From NCBI GenBank assembly GCA_018304295.1, contig JAGVWK010000003.1:1-36495 (forward strand): a stretch of DNA of 36,495 bases, given 5' to 3'. This DNA comes from Microcaldota archaeon (lineage in GTDB: Archaea > Micrarchaeota > Micrarchaeia > Anstonellales > Anstonellaceae). Shown piece after piece: positions 14,195-22,524 of the stretch. A program made the translations under genes and the position numbers. The notes below the pieces were generated by a model that had not been told where the DNA came from, made no database searches, and saw nothing but the letters and a program-made list of their open reading frames with translations. The number at the start of each line of letters is the position of its first letter. The first letter of the stretch is position 1.

Positions 14195-14803
14195 TTATTT
14201 GCCGCTCTTTTTGCCCTCCAGTTTTATGCCCTCCAGCGCAGCCTCAAACTCTTCGCAGCGCTCCTCTGCAAGGGTTGCGGCAGCAAGCAAAAGTGCGCGC
14301 GGCTCAAGCTGCATGAAAGATTCAAGGGTGAAGTTATAGGAGTCATTGCTTATTTCGTAGCCGCACAGGCCTGTCTGGAACTTTGCGTGCGCCCTGCCTT
14401 CCCCCATGCGCGCCTTTGCCTCAAGGCGCAGGGACTGGCCTTCCAGAAGCTTTGCTATTGGGATTTCGTCGTAGCCGGGAGCAACTTTTATTTTTGCGTC
14501 CATGCTTTTGAGGTCCCCCGAATATACTGTACATGGGCCGCGCACGTCAAGGGAAAAAAGCACTTCGTCTTCCCTTGAGTACCCGCTTGCCATTTTAAGC
14601 GGCACCAATCCAAAGCGGTTGGAGATGTATTCGTCAAAAAGGGAGGATGTGTTTTCGTAAACCATCACTGAATCTATGGCAAAAACAGGCACATGCGACA
14701 TGCAATAGCGGCGCAGCACGTTTGCAAATGAAACGGGCGCCCCGCTAAGGGAAAAACGCATCTTGTTCCCGCTCTCGCGCTCCACTTCTAATTTCATTGC
14801 CAT
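14195..14803 (-). CDS. rpoD: RNA polymerase subunit Rpo3 (RpoD), short form
   Basis: This is the alpha-like subunit of archaeal RNA polymerase, pairing with Rpo11. The sequence holds SFANVLRRYCMSHVPVFAIDSVMVYENTS, the dimerisation domain signature, and NRFGLVPLK. At 202 residues it is shorter than the forms of about 260 that carry an iron-sulfur domain, and no ferredoxin-like cysteine cluster is seen, so domain 3 is absent or reduced. It follows uS11 by 12 bases in the usual S13-S4-S11-Rpo3 order. Confidence 0.95.
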   Translation of the reverse strand: MAMKLEVERESGNKMRFSLSGAPVSFANVLRRYCMSHVPVFAIDSVMVYENTSSLFDEYISNRFGLVPLKMASGYSREDEVLFSLDVRGPCTVYSGDLKSMDAKIKVAPGYDEIPIAKLLEGQSLRLEAKARMGEGRAHAKFQTGLCGYEISNDSYNFTLESFMQLEPRALLLAAATLAEERCEEFEAALEGIKLEGKKSGK

Positions 14804-14815
14804 ATTATCGCCTCT

Positions 14816-15553
14816 TTATACTCTCCTTCCGCGCCGTCCGCCTGGCCTTTTGGTGGTGTCCGTTGGGGTCGGGGTTACGTCTTCTATTTTGCCCACGCGC
14901 ACGCCCATCCTTGCGACAGTGCGCACAACTGACTGGGCGCCTGAGCCGTGCCCGCCGGGGGCGCGTATGCGTATGTGCAAGCCTGTTATTCCGCGGTTCT
15001 TTGCGCCTTCAACCGCCCGTATTGCGGCCTGCATTGCTGCATAGGGCTTGCCTTCCTCCCTGTCGGCTTTCACTATCATGCCGCCGGACGCCTTTGCAAT
15101 CGTTTCCGCGCCGGAGATGTCGGTTATTGTGATGAGCGTGTCGTTCTTTGAGGAGTATACGTGCGCAATCGCCCATTTGAGAGGGCCGCGCTTGTAAAAT
15201 GGCACTGATGCTGCCGGAGTTGCGGCAGCAGGCGCAGTTGCCGGGGCAGCTGCGCCCGGTGTTGCCGGCGTGGCTTGCGGGCTTGCTTGCCCTCCAGCCG
15301 CAGGTTGCGCCTGCGTGTTCTCTGCCGGCTGCCCTGTTTTTTCGTGAACGTTTTCAGCAGTATTCTTTTGGCCTGCTTTCTCATGCGGCTTTTCGTGCGC
15401 CTTTTTTGCCGCAGCCTTATGCTCTGCTTTCTCATGCGTTGTTGCGGGCTGCTCTGTGTTTGCCGCTTCATGGGTTTTTGCAGGCTCTGTTTTTTCGTGC
15501 GCCGTTTCAGCCGCGTTTTTTTGCGCGTGTTCTTGTATTTGTTTTTCGCTCAT
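14816..15553 (-). CDS. rpsK: 30S ribosomal protein uS11 with long His-Glu-Lys N-terminal extension
   Basis: The uS11 core spans about residues 117-245. It begins [20 protein letters not shown], contains [14 protein letters not shown] and ends with [16 protein letters not shown] and GGRRGRRV, all diagnostic. In front lies a low-complexity extension of about 115 residues. Its first 72 hold eight His residues and five HEK triplets, then Gln/Ala/Pro-rich sequence. The ATG at 15553 is chosen because GGTGAT stands four bases before it and the frame before it overlaps S4 without homology. uS11 normally has a tail of only 10-20 residues, so the extension is unusual. Confidence 0.93.
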   Translation of the reverse strand: MSEKQIQEHAQKNAAETAHEKTEPAKTHEAANTEQPATTHEKAEHKAAAKKAHEKPHEKAGQKNTAENVHEKTGQPAENTQAQPAAGGQASPQATPATPGAAAPATAPAAATPAASVPFYKRGPLKWAIAHVYSSKNDTLITITDISGAETIAKASGGMIVKADREEGKPYAAMQAAIRAVEGAKNRGITGLHIRIRAPGGHGSGAQSVVRTVARMGVRVGKIEDVTPTPTDTTKRPGGRRGRRV

Positions 15554-15563
15554 CAATATCACC

Positions 15564-16130
15564 TTATGCCGCAGCCGAAGGCGCCGGGGCAGCAGAGGGC
15601 TCCTCTTTGGGAGCCTGTGCCTTGCGCTTTGGCTCTTCAACCGGGACTGAGACGTCTATTGCCTTGTAATATGAAACAGTCGGCTCATCGTTAACGCTCA
15701 CCGTGTAGCTAGGGACAGTTACTTTCCTGCCGTTTATGCAGATAAAGCCGTGTGTTATGAGCTGGCGGGACTGGCGCATTGTGCGCGCAAGAGAGCGGCG
15801 CACCACTTTTGTTTGCAGCCTTCTCTCAAGGAAATCGCGCACGCCAAGCGTAAGGATATCCTCTACTGTTGCTTCGGGATTTGTTATTACGCCAAGCCTT
15901 GAAAGCTTTGAGAGCACCTGCGTGCTTTCCTCCTTGCCTTTTTCTCCCATGGAGAGCAGCCTTCGCGCTTCGCGGCGCACTTTTTTCAGTTCCTTCAGCG
16001 CCACCCAAAGCTCCCTTGTGTTGCGCAGGCCGTACTCGCGCTTGAGAGCGCTTTCCGTTGAAATCCTCTCCGCATCAAGCACCTTTCTTGGTGTCTCGTG
16101 CTTTTTTTTCAGCTTTCTTGGGTCACCCAT
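15564..16130 (-). CDS. rpsD: 30S ribosomal protein uS4
   Basis: uS4 is a primary 16S rRNA-binding protein. The start [23 protein letters not shown] matches archaeal S4, and the S4 RNA-binding domain is seen in [42 protein letters not shown] near residues 105-145. The last 25 residues are Pro/Ala/Glu-rich. The ATG at 16130 follows GGTGAT with four-base spacing. It lies between S13 and S11. Confidence 0.96.
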   Translation of the reverse strand: MGDPRKLKKKHETPRKVLDAERISTESALKREYGLRNTRELWVALKELKKVRREARRLLSMGEKGKEESTQVLSKLSRLGVITNPEATVEDILTLGVRDFLERRLQTKVVRRSLARTMRQSRQLITHGFICINGRKVTVPSYTVSVNDEPTVSYYKAIDVSVPVEEPKRKAQAPKEEPSAAPAPSAAA

Positions 16131-16147
16131 TAAAATCACCTAAAAAA

Positions 16148-16912
16148 TTACTTTTTCTCCGAAGGCTTTGCGCCCGCTGCTGGCTTGGGGGCTGCTGAAG
16201 GGGCTGCTGCCTTTGGAGCTGCCCCTGCTGCCGGCTTTGCGCCTGCTGCTGCAATTGGCTTTGCGCCTGCTGCCGGCGGTGCGCCTGCTGCCTGCGCGGC
16301 TGCCCCGGTGGTTGCGCCTGCGGCGGCGCCAGCCTTTGCCATAATGCTTTTGCGCAGCACTCCCACGGTCATTCCTGTTCTGCCTGAGGTGCGGGTGCGC
16401 TGGCCGCGCACTTTTTGCCCGTATGCGTGGCGGTAGCCGCGCCACGTGTAAATGTCCTTCTGGAAGCCGATGTCCTGCTGCACGCGGTAAACCAAATCAG
16501 TCCCTATAAGGTGGGAATCCTCGCCAGTTTCCATATCGTGCCTGCGGTTAAGCATGAATTTGGGCACCCCGAACTCTGCAGGGTGGGAGAGAATATACTC
16601 AAGCCTGCTCATCTGCTTTTCATCCAGCTCCCCTATCATTGTTGCCGGCTGCACGCCAAGCTCCTTTGTTGCAATTGCGGATACGACCTTTCCGAGGTTA
16701 ATGCCAATGCCTTTTACACGCATCACGGAATTTGCAAGGGAGTTTTGCCCCTTTATGTCCTTGCCTGCAAGGCGCACTATGCCGCGTATTTCCTTCCCGT
16801 CCGCGCCAGTTATCACCTGCGCTGTAGCCTGCTGCATCGGCCTTTTTGCAGGGATGTTTTTTTTGTCATCGCGTTCTTGCGCGGATGAATATTTCTTGCC
16901 TGTTTTTTCCAT
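16148..16912 (-). CDS. rpsM: 30S ribosomal protein uS13 with Ala/Pro-rich tail
   Basis: uS13 contacts tRNA and 50S bridges from the 30S head. The core includes IVRLAGKDIKGQNSLANSVMRVKGIG and the C-terminal GYRHAYGQKVRGQRTRTSGRTG, both diagnostic. The next about 70 residues are almost only Ala, Gly, Pro and Lys. Two adjacent ATGs (16915 and 16912) follow GGTGAT; the second matches the spacing used by neighbouring genes. It lies after tRNA-Ser, before S4. Confidence 0.95.
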   Translation of the reverse strand: MEKTGKKYSSAQERDDKKNIPAKRPMQQATAQVITGADGKEIRGIVRLAGKDIKGQNSLANSVMRVKGIGINLGKVVSAIATKELGVQPATMIGELDEKQMSRLEYILSHPAEFGVPKFMLNRRHDMETGEDSHLIGTDLVYRVQQDIGFQKDIYTWRGYRHAYGQKVRGQRTRTSGRTGMTVGVLRKSIMAKAGAAAGATTGAAAQAAGAPPAAGAKPIAAAGAKPAAGAAPKAAAPSAAPKPAAGAKPSEKK

Positions 16913-16960
16913 CATATCACCGTGATTTTTTTGAACGTAATGGGGACGCCGGGAATGGGA

Positions 16961-17055
16961 TTTTCACCAACGGGCTGCAGCCAAATCTTCGGATGCGAAG
17001 AGGGGTTGAAGCCCTTAAGGGGAATTTCGGAAATGCTTATGTTCCCCTTATGGGG
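16961..17055 (-). other. tRNA-Ser(GGA) T-loop intron, family B
   Basis: The 95-nt intron is homologous to that of tRNA-Pro(CGG). AAGGGGAA/TTCCCCTT closes a loop with CCGAAA, GGGCT/AGCCC encloses a TCTTCG/CGAAGA hairpin. Both main helices differ from the Pro intron by paired changes, which supports the fold. Confidence 0.85.
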
Positions 17056-17087
17056 TTTGAACCCATACGGCCTTGCGACCACACGCT

Positions 17088-17232
17088 TTCTGGACATTTT
17101 TCCCTTTGTCTTCCGTTGACGTTTTCCGTCAACGCTTCGCACTTTTTGCCCGGAGGCAAAAAGGCGCATCTTTTTCGCCGAAGCGAAAAAGCTTGTTGAG
17201 CGCGTTCCCATCTGGAGCGCTCAAAAGGGTTG
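17088..17232 (-). other. tRNA-Ser(GGA) anticodon-loop intron, family A
   Basis: The 145-nt intron shares its core with the tRNA-Leu(CAG) intron: AACCCTTTT, GCTCCAGATGGG, and the same two T-rich hairpins with TTCG and TCCG loops. The first stem TTGAGCGC/GCGCTCAA is perfect here. A CGTTGACG-GAAAA-CGTCAACG hairpin near the 3' end is absent from the Leu copy. Confidence 0.85.
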
Positions 17233-17293
17233 TTCCAGGCGTGCGCACTACCAGATTATGCGACCCCGGCACGCCGCCATTACGCATGACATG

Positions 17294-18244
17294 TTACCGT
17301 GTTGCCCATCCTTTTGGGTATGTTCCCCTTTGCATGCACACGCGCACGGGCCTGCCTGCAAGCCCTTGGCGCATCCCTGCGATTGCAGTGGCGTCTTCAA
17401 GGGAATCGCATATTGCGACCAATTCGCCTTTTTGGCTGAACGCCGCAAACTGTGTTCCCTTCTTTATCTTTTCGTCTAGGGAGCATATTCCTTTTATGCT
17501 CAGGGGTGCGCCTGCGCACACCGCCTCTATTGCAGAATCCTTTATGAACATTTTTGGGAGCGTTATGAGCTCCTCGGGGCTTTTTAGCAGGCTGCGCAAC
17601 GCAGCCTCTTCGTGGCGGTTCCAATGCAGCCATGCAGCGTCTGAAAGCCTCTGCAAATTGACCGCCATTTCCTCCTGTATCGTGCCGACTTCGCCGCGTC
17701 GAAGCTCAAGCATATTGGCTCCGCCACATTTTTTTCCCACGTCGGAACAAAGGGTTCGTATGTATGTCCCTGCCTCGCATCCTACGCTAAAAAGCACGTC
17801 GGTACCTTTTATTTGGTGCACATCAATATAATAAATGTTTCTCTTGCGCGCAACCTTCCTCACGGCAGAAAGCTTTGGGGGCGTCTGCGTTATTTCACCC
17901 ACAAATGATGCGAGCAGGCTCTTTATATACTCTTCGCCGTGAAGCTTTTTAAAGCGCATCAGGCACACGTAATCCTTCCTGCTGCCGGAAAGATAGTGCA
18001 ACATAGGGGTTGCGCGGTTTATTCCCACCACAAGCACTCCGGAAACCTGCGGGTCAAGCGTCCCTGCATGGCCGCTTTTTTGCGCGTGCAGCAACCTCTT
18101 GACAATTGCGCTTACCTCGTGCGAGGTTGGGCCCTGCGGCTTGTCTATTATCACGATGCTGCATGCGAGCATTTGCTCCATTGTGCGCTTTGAAGGGAAA
18201 GTGCCGTATTTCTCATCCGTTTCGCAGTCCGCCAGCTTTAGCAC
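17294..18244 (-). CDS. cbf5: tRNA/rRNA pseudouridine synthase Cbf5 (dyskerin type)
   Basis: Cbf5 is the catalytic subunit of H/ACA ribonucleoproteins and can also act on tRNA. The N-terminal ETDEKYGTFPSKRTMEQ leads to VIIDKPQGPTSHEV and SGHAGTLDPQVSGVL, which carries the catalytic Asp. A PUA domain fills the last about 80 residues (LPKMFIKDSAIEAVCAGAPL onward). The GTG at 18244 follows GGGTGG and lies 10 bases after the L14e stop; an upstream in-frame start at 18286 would overlap L14e. The family's usual 'GHGGTLDP' is GHAGTLDP here. Position after L14e is standard for archaea. Confidence 0.93.
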   Translation of the reverse strand: MLKLADCETDEKYGTFPSKRTMEQMLACSIVIIDKPQGPTSHEVSAIVKRLLHAQKSGHAGTLDPQVSGVLVVGINRATPMLHYLSGSRKDYVCLMRFKKLHGEEYIKSLLASFVGEITQTPPKLSAVRKVARKRNIYYIDVHQIKGTDVLFSVGCEAGTYIRTLCSDVGKKCGGANMLELRRGEVGTIQEEMAVNLQRLSDAAWLHWNRHEEAALRSLLKSPEELITLPKMFIKDSAIEAVCAGAPLSIKGICSLDEKIKKGTQFAAFSQKGELVAICDSLEDATAIAGMRQGLAGRPVRVCMQRGTYPKGWATR

Positions 18245-18254
18245 GCCCGCCACC

Positions 18255-18431
18255 CTATACCGAAGCCACGTCGTTTGTGGGCTCAAGGTGGCGGACTGAT
18301 GAGCGCCTCTTTTTGTTGCCTATTGAGATTTCAGCAAAATTGCCCTCAAGCATTTTTGTCACTATTGCCTTCTTGCCTGCGTCGCGGCCCATTGTAACCA
18401 CGCAAATCCTTCCGGGTTTCATTGCAACCAT
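18255..18431 (-). CDS. rpl14e: 50S ribosomal protein eL14 (L14e), short
   Basis: The 58-residue product has a KOW-like beta-barrel: PGRICVVTMGRDAGKKAIVTKMLEGNFAEI, then KKRRSSVRHLEPT, which match the first domain of eL14. Archaeal eL14 proteins are usually nearer 80-100 residues, so this is a minimal form lacking the C-terminal helix. The ATG at 18431 follows AAGGTGATTTGG. The order Cmk-L14e-Cbf5 supports the call. Confidence 0.9.
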   Translation of the reverse strand: MVAMKPGRICVVTMGRDAGKKAIVTKMLEGNFAEISIGNKKRRSSVRHLEPTNDVASV

Positions 18432-18436
18432 CCAAA

Positions 18437-18994
18437 TCACCTTTTGTTTTTCCCTTGCTTTTTTCCTTTTGCCGCGCCTTTTTCCATTGCAGCATCAATT
18501 ATTTTTTGCGCAACCTGCTGCGCGCTTAGACTTTCCACGTCAATCTGCAGGTCAAAATCATCGTGAGCTGTTATATCTATCCCGTAGACTTTCTTGTAGC
18601 GGGCAACATTGCCTTCATCGCGCTTTCTTATGTGCATAAGCGCTTCTTGCGTGCTTATTTTTTCCCTTGCAGCCAAGCGCTTTGCGCGCACGGCCTCAGC
18701 GGCATAAAGCCATACTCGCAAGTCCGCATTTTCCACAATCCATGGGCCAAGCCACGTTGTAATCACGCAATGGCCATCGTTTGCCTGCCTGCGAAGCTCT
18801 AAATCAAACTTCCTGTCTATTTCGCCGTCCTTGCTTTGGGCAGCCCTTTCCTGAAATTCCATGAGGGTTATGCCCTCTGCCTTTGCCAAATCCTTGAAAG
18901 TCGGGCTTACAAGGCGCATTCCAAGTTTCTCTGCAACGTATTCGCCTGCGGCGTTTTTGCCGCTTGCGCAAAAGCCAGAGATGCAGATTATCAT
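18437..18994 (-). CDS. cmk: Cytidylate kinase
   Basis: This P-loop kinase converts CMP/dCMP to the diphosphate. The archaeal-type short form is 185 residues and begins MIICISGFCASGKNAAGEYVAEKLG, with the P-loop GFCASGKN at 7-14. The LID region RKRDEGNVARYKKVYGID is characteristic. The tail is Lys/Gly-rich. Order L34e-Cmk-L14e-Cbf5 is common in archaea. Confidence 0.94.
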   Translation of the reverse strand: MIICISGFCASGKNAAGEYVAEKLGMRLVSPTFKDLAKAEGITLMEFQERAAQSKDGEIDRKFDLELRRQANDGHCVITTWLGPWIVENADLRVWLYAAEAVRAKRLAAREKISTQEALMHIRKRDEGNVARYKKVYGIDITAHDDFDLQIDVESLSAQQVAQKIIDAAMEKGAAKGKKQGKNKR

Positions 18995-19018
18995 TCGTTC
19001 ACGTATTTTGTTTTGGAG

Positions 19019-19342
19019 TTATTTTTGAAGCAGCGGCTTCACGTATGGCAGCAGGAGTATTTCAACCTCGGTTTGCTGCATTGAGCCGTCCTTTATCCTC
19101 TGCGAGAATATTATTGCCTTTTTTGCGCACAAATGGCACAGGTTGCCCCCGTATATGCGCGAGGGGTGGCGGCTGCTTTTTGCAAGCGACGGGAGCGAAT
19201 GCGTTGCGTGCAATTTTCCCTTGCACACTGCGCACGAATGCTTCTTTCCCTTAACGCGCCTCTTGTAAATGGTTGTTGTCCCCTGCGGGGTGCGCCTCTT
19301 CACCTTGCGCACTGAATTTGACCTGTTTTTTGGAGATGCCAT
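19019..19342 (-). CDS. rpl34e: 50S ribosomal protein eL34 (L34e)
   Basis: This is an archaeal/eukaryotic large-subunit protein. The sequence contains RSNSVRKVKRRTPQGTTTIYKRR and a zinc-binding pair of motifs, CAVC and CHLC, around residues 37-72. Length is 107. It precedes Cmk. A TATA-like TTTTTAAG about 40 bases upstream suggests an internal promoter. Confidence 0.94.
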   Translation of the reverse strand: MASPKNRSNSVRKVKRRTPQGTTTIYKRRVKGKKHSCAVCKGKLHATHSLPSLAKSSRHPSRIYGGNLCHLCAKKAIIFSQRIKDGSMQQTEVEILLLPYVKPLLQK

Positions 19343-19416
19343 AAAAATACCTCTCTGTAAGGCGGAAGATTCCGGCTTAAAAAGCTGAATTTTATCTCAA
19401 TGAATGTTTAAAAGGC

Positions 19417-20337
19417 TTATTGCGCCGGCGGGTTTTGCTCTGGCGGGTTTTGCTCCGGGGGCTTTCCTTTCCCAAAAGCAAGCGAAGGCAATTTCACGTT
19501 CGCCTTTTTCAGCGCGCCCCTAAAGATGGAAATCAGTATGCTGAAGACAAAAGAGGCGAGGATGAAAAAGCCGGTTGCGCCAACAAGCCTTTGTATGTTA
19601 AGAATCGGCAGCGCAAATGGCAAATCAACAAAGTAGAAAGTGCCATTATTTACCGTTGCGCTTGCTGCATCAACTTGCTCGCTCACTTTTGCGTGCAGGG
19701 AAACGGCTTGCCCAAGGGAGTATTCCTGCCTGTCTGCGTAGGGGGAAATTGAAACTGCCTTTGTGCCAAGCACCATTTCCAGTATCCCGTGCTGCTTTGA
19801 AACAAGGTAAACGTCAGACGGCTTGCCGCCCTGCACGTAGAGAGCTGTTGAGTTTTGCGCAACTGAGCCGTTGTTTATGAAAGCCTCTGCGGACACCACC
19901 CATGCGCCCTTTTGGGTGCTGTTGAGGATAAAGCAGCCGGAGTATATGAGATCGTTTGCAACTGCATCGCAGTGCGCAAGCAGCCCGTCGTCATATAGCG
20001 CAACCTTGAAGTCGTCAGAAGTGTAGGGCTCAATCGCCGTAAGGAGCATTATGAGAGGTATGAAAAGCCCGAGAGTGATGGGCAGCATGCGCATCTGAAG
20101 CGACATCATTTCGCTAAGCATGGGACCCTGTTTTTTCATTAGTTCGTCCATTTCCTTTGTGTCTTTGCGCTTTGAGGCCTCGCCGATTTTTTTGGAAATT
20201 GCGTTAAGCTCCTTGTTTATTTCCATGAGCCGCTCAGATTTGCCGAATTTTTTTTGCAGGAATGTGGAAAGCAAAACGTATGCGAGCGCCGCCAGCATGA
20301 GGAATATTGTAAATGAGTTCTGGTCAAAAATTTCCAT
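19417..20337 (-). CDS. DUF106 / EMC3-like membrane insertase
   Basis: DUF106 proteins are archaeal relatives of the YidC/Oxa1/EMC3 insertases. One N-terminal membrane segment (residues 8-28) is followed by a charged coiled coil rich in Lys/Glu/Met that would bind ribosomes or substrate, then a membrane segment MLPITLGLFIPLIMLLT. A soluble extracytoplasmic part of about 130 residues follows, then a final membrane span near residue 260. It ends with the repeat PPEQNPPEQNPPAQ. Its place between Adk and L34e, close to SecY, fits a role in membrane protein insertion. The extracytoplasmic insert makes it longer (306) than minimal DUF106 proteins. Confidence 0.88.
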   Translation of the reverse strand: MEIFDQNSFTIFLMLAALAYVLLSTFLQKKFGKSERLMEINKELNAISKKIGEASKRKDTKEMDELMKKQGPMLSEMMSLQMRMLPITLGLFIPLIMLLTAIEPYTSDDFKVALYDDGLLAHCDAVANDLIYSGCFILNSTQKGAWVVSAEAFINNGSVAQNSTALYVQGGKPSDVYLVSKQHGILEMVLGTKAVSISPYADRQEYSLGQAVSLHAKVSEQVDAASATVNNGTFYFVDLPFALPILNIQRLVGATGFFILASFVFSILISIFRGALKKANVKLPSLAFGKGKPPEQNPPEQNPPAQ

Positions 20338-20352
20338 GTGTGCACCTGAAAA

Positions 20353-20906
20353 TCAAAGCAATGACGAGAGCCTTGCGCAAGCATCTGCAAGCGAGCCGTC
20401 GCGGTTGAGTATTATGCACGCGGGCGCGCCCGCGTGAATGCGGAGTAGGAAGCCAAAAACGCGCGGTTTATTGCCTCGTGCTCAAGCAGCCCCTCCACGT
20501 CAAGCTCGCGCACGCGCCCTGCCGCCTGCATGTCCTTGCGCCGCCGTTCCAGTATTTCGTCCGCAGGGGCGCTTATGAGCACAAGCACTTCAACGTCAAG
20601 CCCTGAGAGAAGCGAAAAGGGCAGCCCCGGAAGGTAGCCGCGCGGGGTGTTTATTGAGCAGTGCGTGTCAAGCAGTATGCCGCCCTTTTGCGCTGAAAGC
20701 TTTTTTGCCACAAGGGATTGCATGCGCCGTTGCTTTTTTGTGTCAAGCCTGCGTATTTCGTCCCGATGGGATATGCCGAACTCCTTCTGGGCTATTTCAA
20801 ACATCAAATCCCCATAGTTGAGGATTGCCCTGCCCTTTGTATCGGCGCTTTTGAGCACTGTTGATTTTCCGGCGCCCGGAACGCCCATTATTATTGCCAT
20901 TCCCAT
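20353..20906 (-). CDS. adkA: Adenylate kinase, archaeal type, apparent frameshift
   Basis: This enzyme converts AMP and ATP to two ADP. The P-loop is MGVPGAGKST near the start, followed by LNYGDLMFEIA and LLDTHCSINTPRGYLPGLP, the archaeal AdkA pattern. The main frame stops at 20412 after AFTRARPRA. In another frame of the same strand, GAPACIILNRDG followed by SLADACARLSSLL runs to a stop at 20353 and matches the expected AdkA C-terminus. The break falls in a perfect 16-bp GC palindrome (20419-20434). It may be a sequencing error, a real truncation or ribosomal frameshifting. ATG 20906 is preferred over GTG 20912. Confidence 0.88.
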
Positions 20907-20943
20907 GTGCACACCGTTTTGCTGATTTCTAATTTACGAACGC

Positions 20944-22431
20944 CTAATTCCCAAACAATTTTGAAAGCACGGGCATTGAGTCAAATGCGTTGCGCGCCTC
21001 CAAATCCTCGTAGAATTTGTGCAGTATGCCCACTGTGAGCAAAATTCCCGTGCCCGTGCCAAGCGCGCCGGTCATGTCCGCAAGCGCAGCCAGAAGCCCG
21101 ACAAATGCGCTGCCCAGTATTGTGATGGTGGGTATGTACCTTTCAAGTATGCGCTCTATTATGCGCGGGTCGCGCCTAAAGCCCGGTATCTGCAGCCCTG
21201 AATTGTCAAGCTGCGTTGCAACGTCGCGAGCGCTCATGTTTGCGGTTTCCACCCAGAATTTCCCAAAGAGAACGCAAAGCACCATCATGAATATTACGTA
21301 GGTTATCACGTGCACGTATTCAGGGATGCCAAAAAGCGGGGTTTTGGAGGTTGCAAGAAGGTTCATGTACGCGCCAAAATTGGAGTTTGCAGGGTGGTAT
21401 ATCGGGGAGATGAAATAGAGCAGCCCGTCATACATCCTGCCGCCGGAGGAAAAGCCCACCAGCTGCACAAGGTCAACCCCTCCAGAGCACACGCCTTCAG
21501 CCTCAAGCAAGTCGCCCCCTATGCACATGTGCTTTCCCTCAAGCGCAGGCGCCATGAAAGACAGGTTCAGCATGAGTGCGGAAGCTAATATAACTGGGAT
21601 GTTGGACACGTAGAGAAACTTTATCGGGAAGCGGCTTCCAAGGCCGCGCGCCCTTTCAAACGCCAAGGGTATTTCCACTTTTATGCCTTCCGCATATACC
21701 ACAACAAGGAACACGACGGCGGTGAAAAACAGGGGAAGAAGGACTATGAGCGCGCTTGGAAGCGCCTCCGCCCCTCCGCCAAGAAGCGCATCCACAACGC
21801 CGTTTTGGCCCGTGAGCAGGTTTATTGTGCCGCCCACAACCGAGAGGGAAACTCCTGCCGCAATGAAAAGTGAGATGCCGCTGCCTATTCCGTATTTTGA
21901 AACTATTTCATCTAGGTAAAGCAGTATGAGCGAGCCCAGCGCAATTTGCAGTATCACGATTGCCTGCATTGCGACAAGGCTGCCAAAAAACGGCGGTTCT
22001 AAAAGAAATCCTCCTGCATTGTTGTTTGCGCTGCTTGCGAGTATGTAAATTGCAGCCTCAACAAAGCACAATGCTATTGCAAGGAGCTTTTGCGCGCCCT
22101 GAAATGTGGCCTTTTCCTCGGGATTGCTCATGTCAACTTTTATTATTTTCGCGCCGGCAAAAAGCTGCAGGAAAATGCTTGCAAGCACTATTGGGCCTAT
22201 GCCGGTTGTGAGAAGCGAGCCCATCCTGCTTGCAGTTACCACCTGCAAAAAGTCAATGGAGGCAAAGCGCGCAGGGTTTACCCCGACTGCAGGGATATTG
22301 TACATTATGAAGAATGCAAGAAGCGCCACAAGCACCCAGATGAGCCGCTCCTGTATGCGCGGCTGGTATTGCGGGGCTTTTATTTCAGGGAGGAAACGAA
22401 GCGCGGGTTTTAGGAAATCAAGCGTGCCCAT
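20944..22431 (-). CDS. secY: Protein translocase subunit SecY
   Basis: SecY is the channel subunit of the Sec translocon. The 495-residue protein has about ten membrane spans, starts with LDFLKPALRFLPEIKAP, typical of archaeal SecY, and contains SKYGIGSGISLFIAAG and the C-terminal GTGTGILLTVGILHKFYEDLE. It follows L15 with a 93-bp spacer holding two TATA-like sequences: TTTATAAAG centred near 22496 and TATTAAAAAG near 22457, the latter 26 bases before the ATG. GGTGAAACC also precedes the ATG, so it could be read from both the operon and its own promoter. Confidence 0.97.
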   Translation of the reverse strand: MGTLDFLKPALRFLPEIKAPQYQPRIQERLIWVLVALLAFFIMYNIPAVGVNPARFASIDFLQVVTASRMGSLLTTGIGPIVLASIFLQLFAGAKIIKVDMSNPEEKATFQGAQKLLAIALCFVEAAIYILASSANNNAGGFLLEPPFFGSLVAMQAIVILQIALGSLILLYLDEIVSKYGIGSGISLFIAAGVSLSVVGGTINLLTGQNGVVDALLGGGAEALPSALIVLLPLFFTAVVFLVVVYAEGIKVEIPLAFERARGLGSRFPIKFLYVSNIPVILASALMLNLSFMAPALEGKHMCIGGDLLEAEGVCSGGVDLVQLVGFSSGGRMYDGLLYFISPIYHPANSNFGAYMNLLATSKTPLFGIPEYVHVITYVIFMMVLCVLFGKFWVETANMSARDVATQLDNSGLQIPGFRRDPRIIERILERYIPTITILGSAFVGLLAALADMTGALGTGTGILLTVGILHKFYEDLEARNAFDSMPVLSKLFGN

Positions 22432-22452
22432 TTGGTTTCACCAACTATTGGC

Positions 22453-22500
22453 TTTTTAATAGGAAAAAGCCAGCCAATTACAGGCGGGAACTTTATAAAG
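22453..22500 (-). promoter_or_regulatory. Likely internal promoter in front of secY
   Basis: Two AT-rich boxes (TTTATAAAG at 22491-22499 and TATTAAAAAG near 22453-22462) lie in the only sizeable gap between L15 and SecY. Confidence 0.5.
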
Positions 22501-22524
22501 CTAAGGATGGGTTGGAAAATGCGC

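Larger units (their letters stand above)
16947..17270 (-). tRNA. tRNA-Ser(GGA) with two introns (145 and 95 nt)
   Basis: Acceptor GCCGGGG (17270-17264) pairs with TCCCGGC (16954-16948), followed by G73, the archaeal Ser discriminator. The D arm is GCAT/GTGC. Anticodon stem CACGC/GCGTG carries CTGGAA, anticodon GGA. Variable arm GGTC-GCAA-GGCC marks class II, and T stem ATGGG pairs with CCCAT. Intron 1 (17088-17232) lies at 37/38 with central helix CTGG/CCAG and bulges AAC and AAA. Intron 2 (16961-17055) lies at 59/60 with central helix TTCA/TGAA and bulges AAC and AAT. Removing both gives loops CTGGAAA and TTCAAAT and an 84-nt tRNA. It sits between cbf5 and rpsM. Confidence 0.92.

Noticed and set aside
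16185-16436. Ala-rich protein on the plus strand opposite S13
   Set aside because: This is the mirror image of the S13 low-complexity tail.
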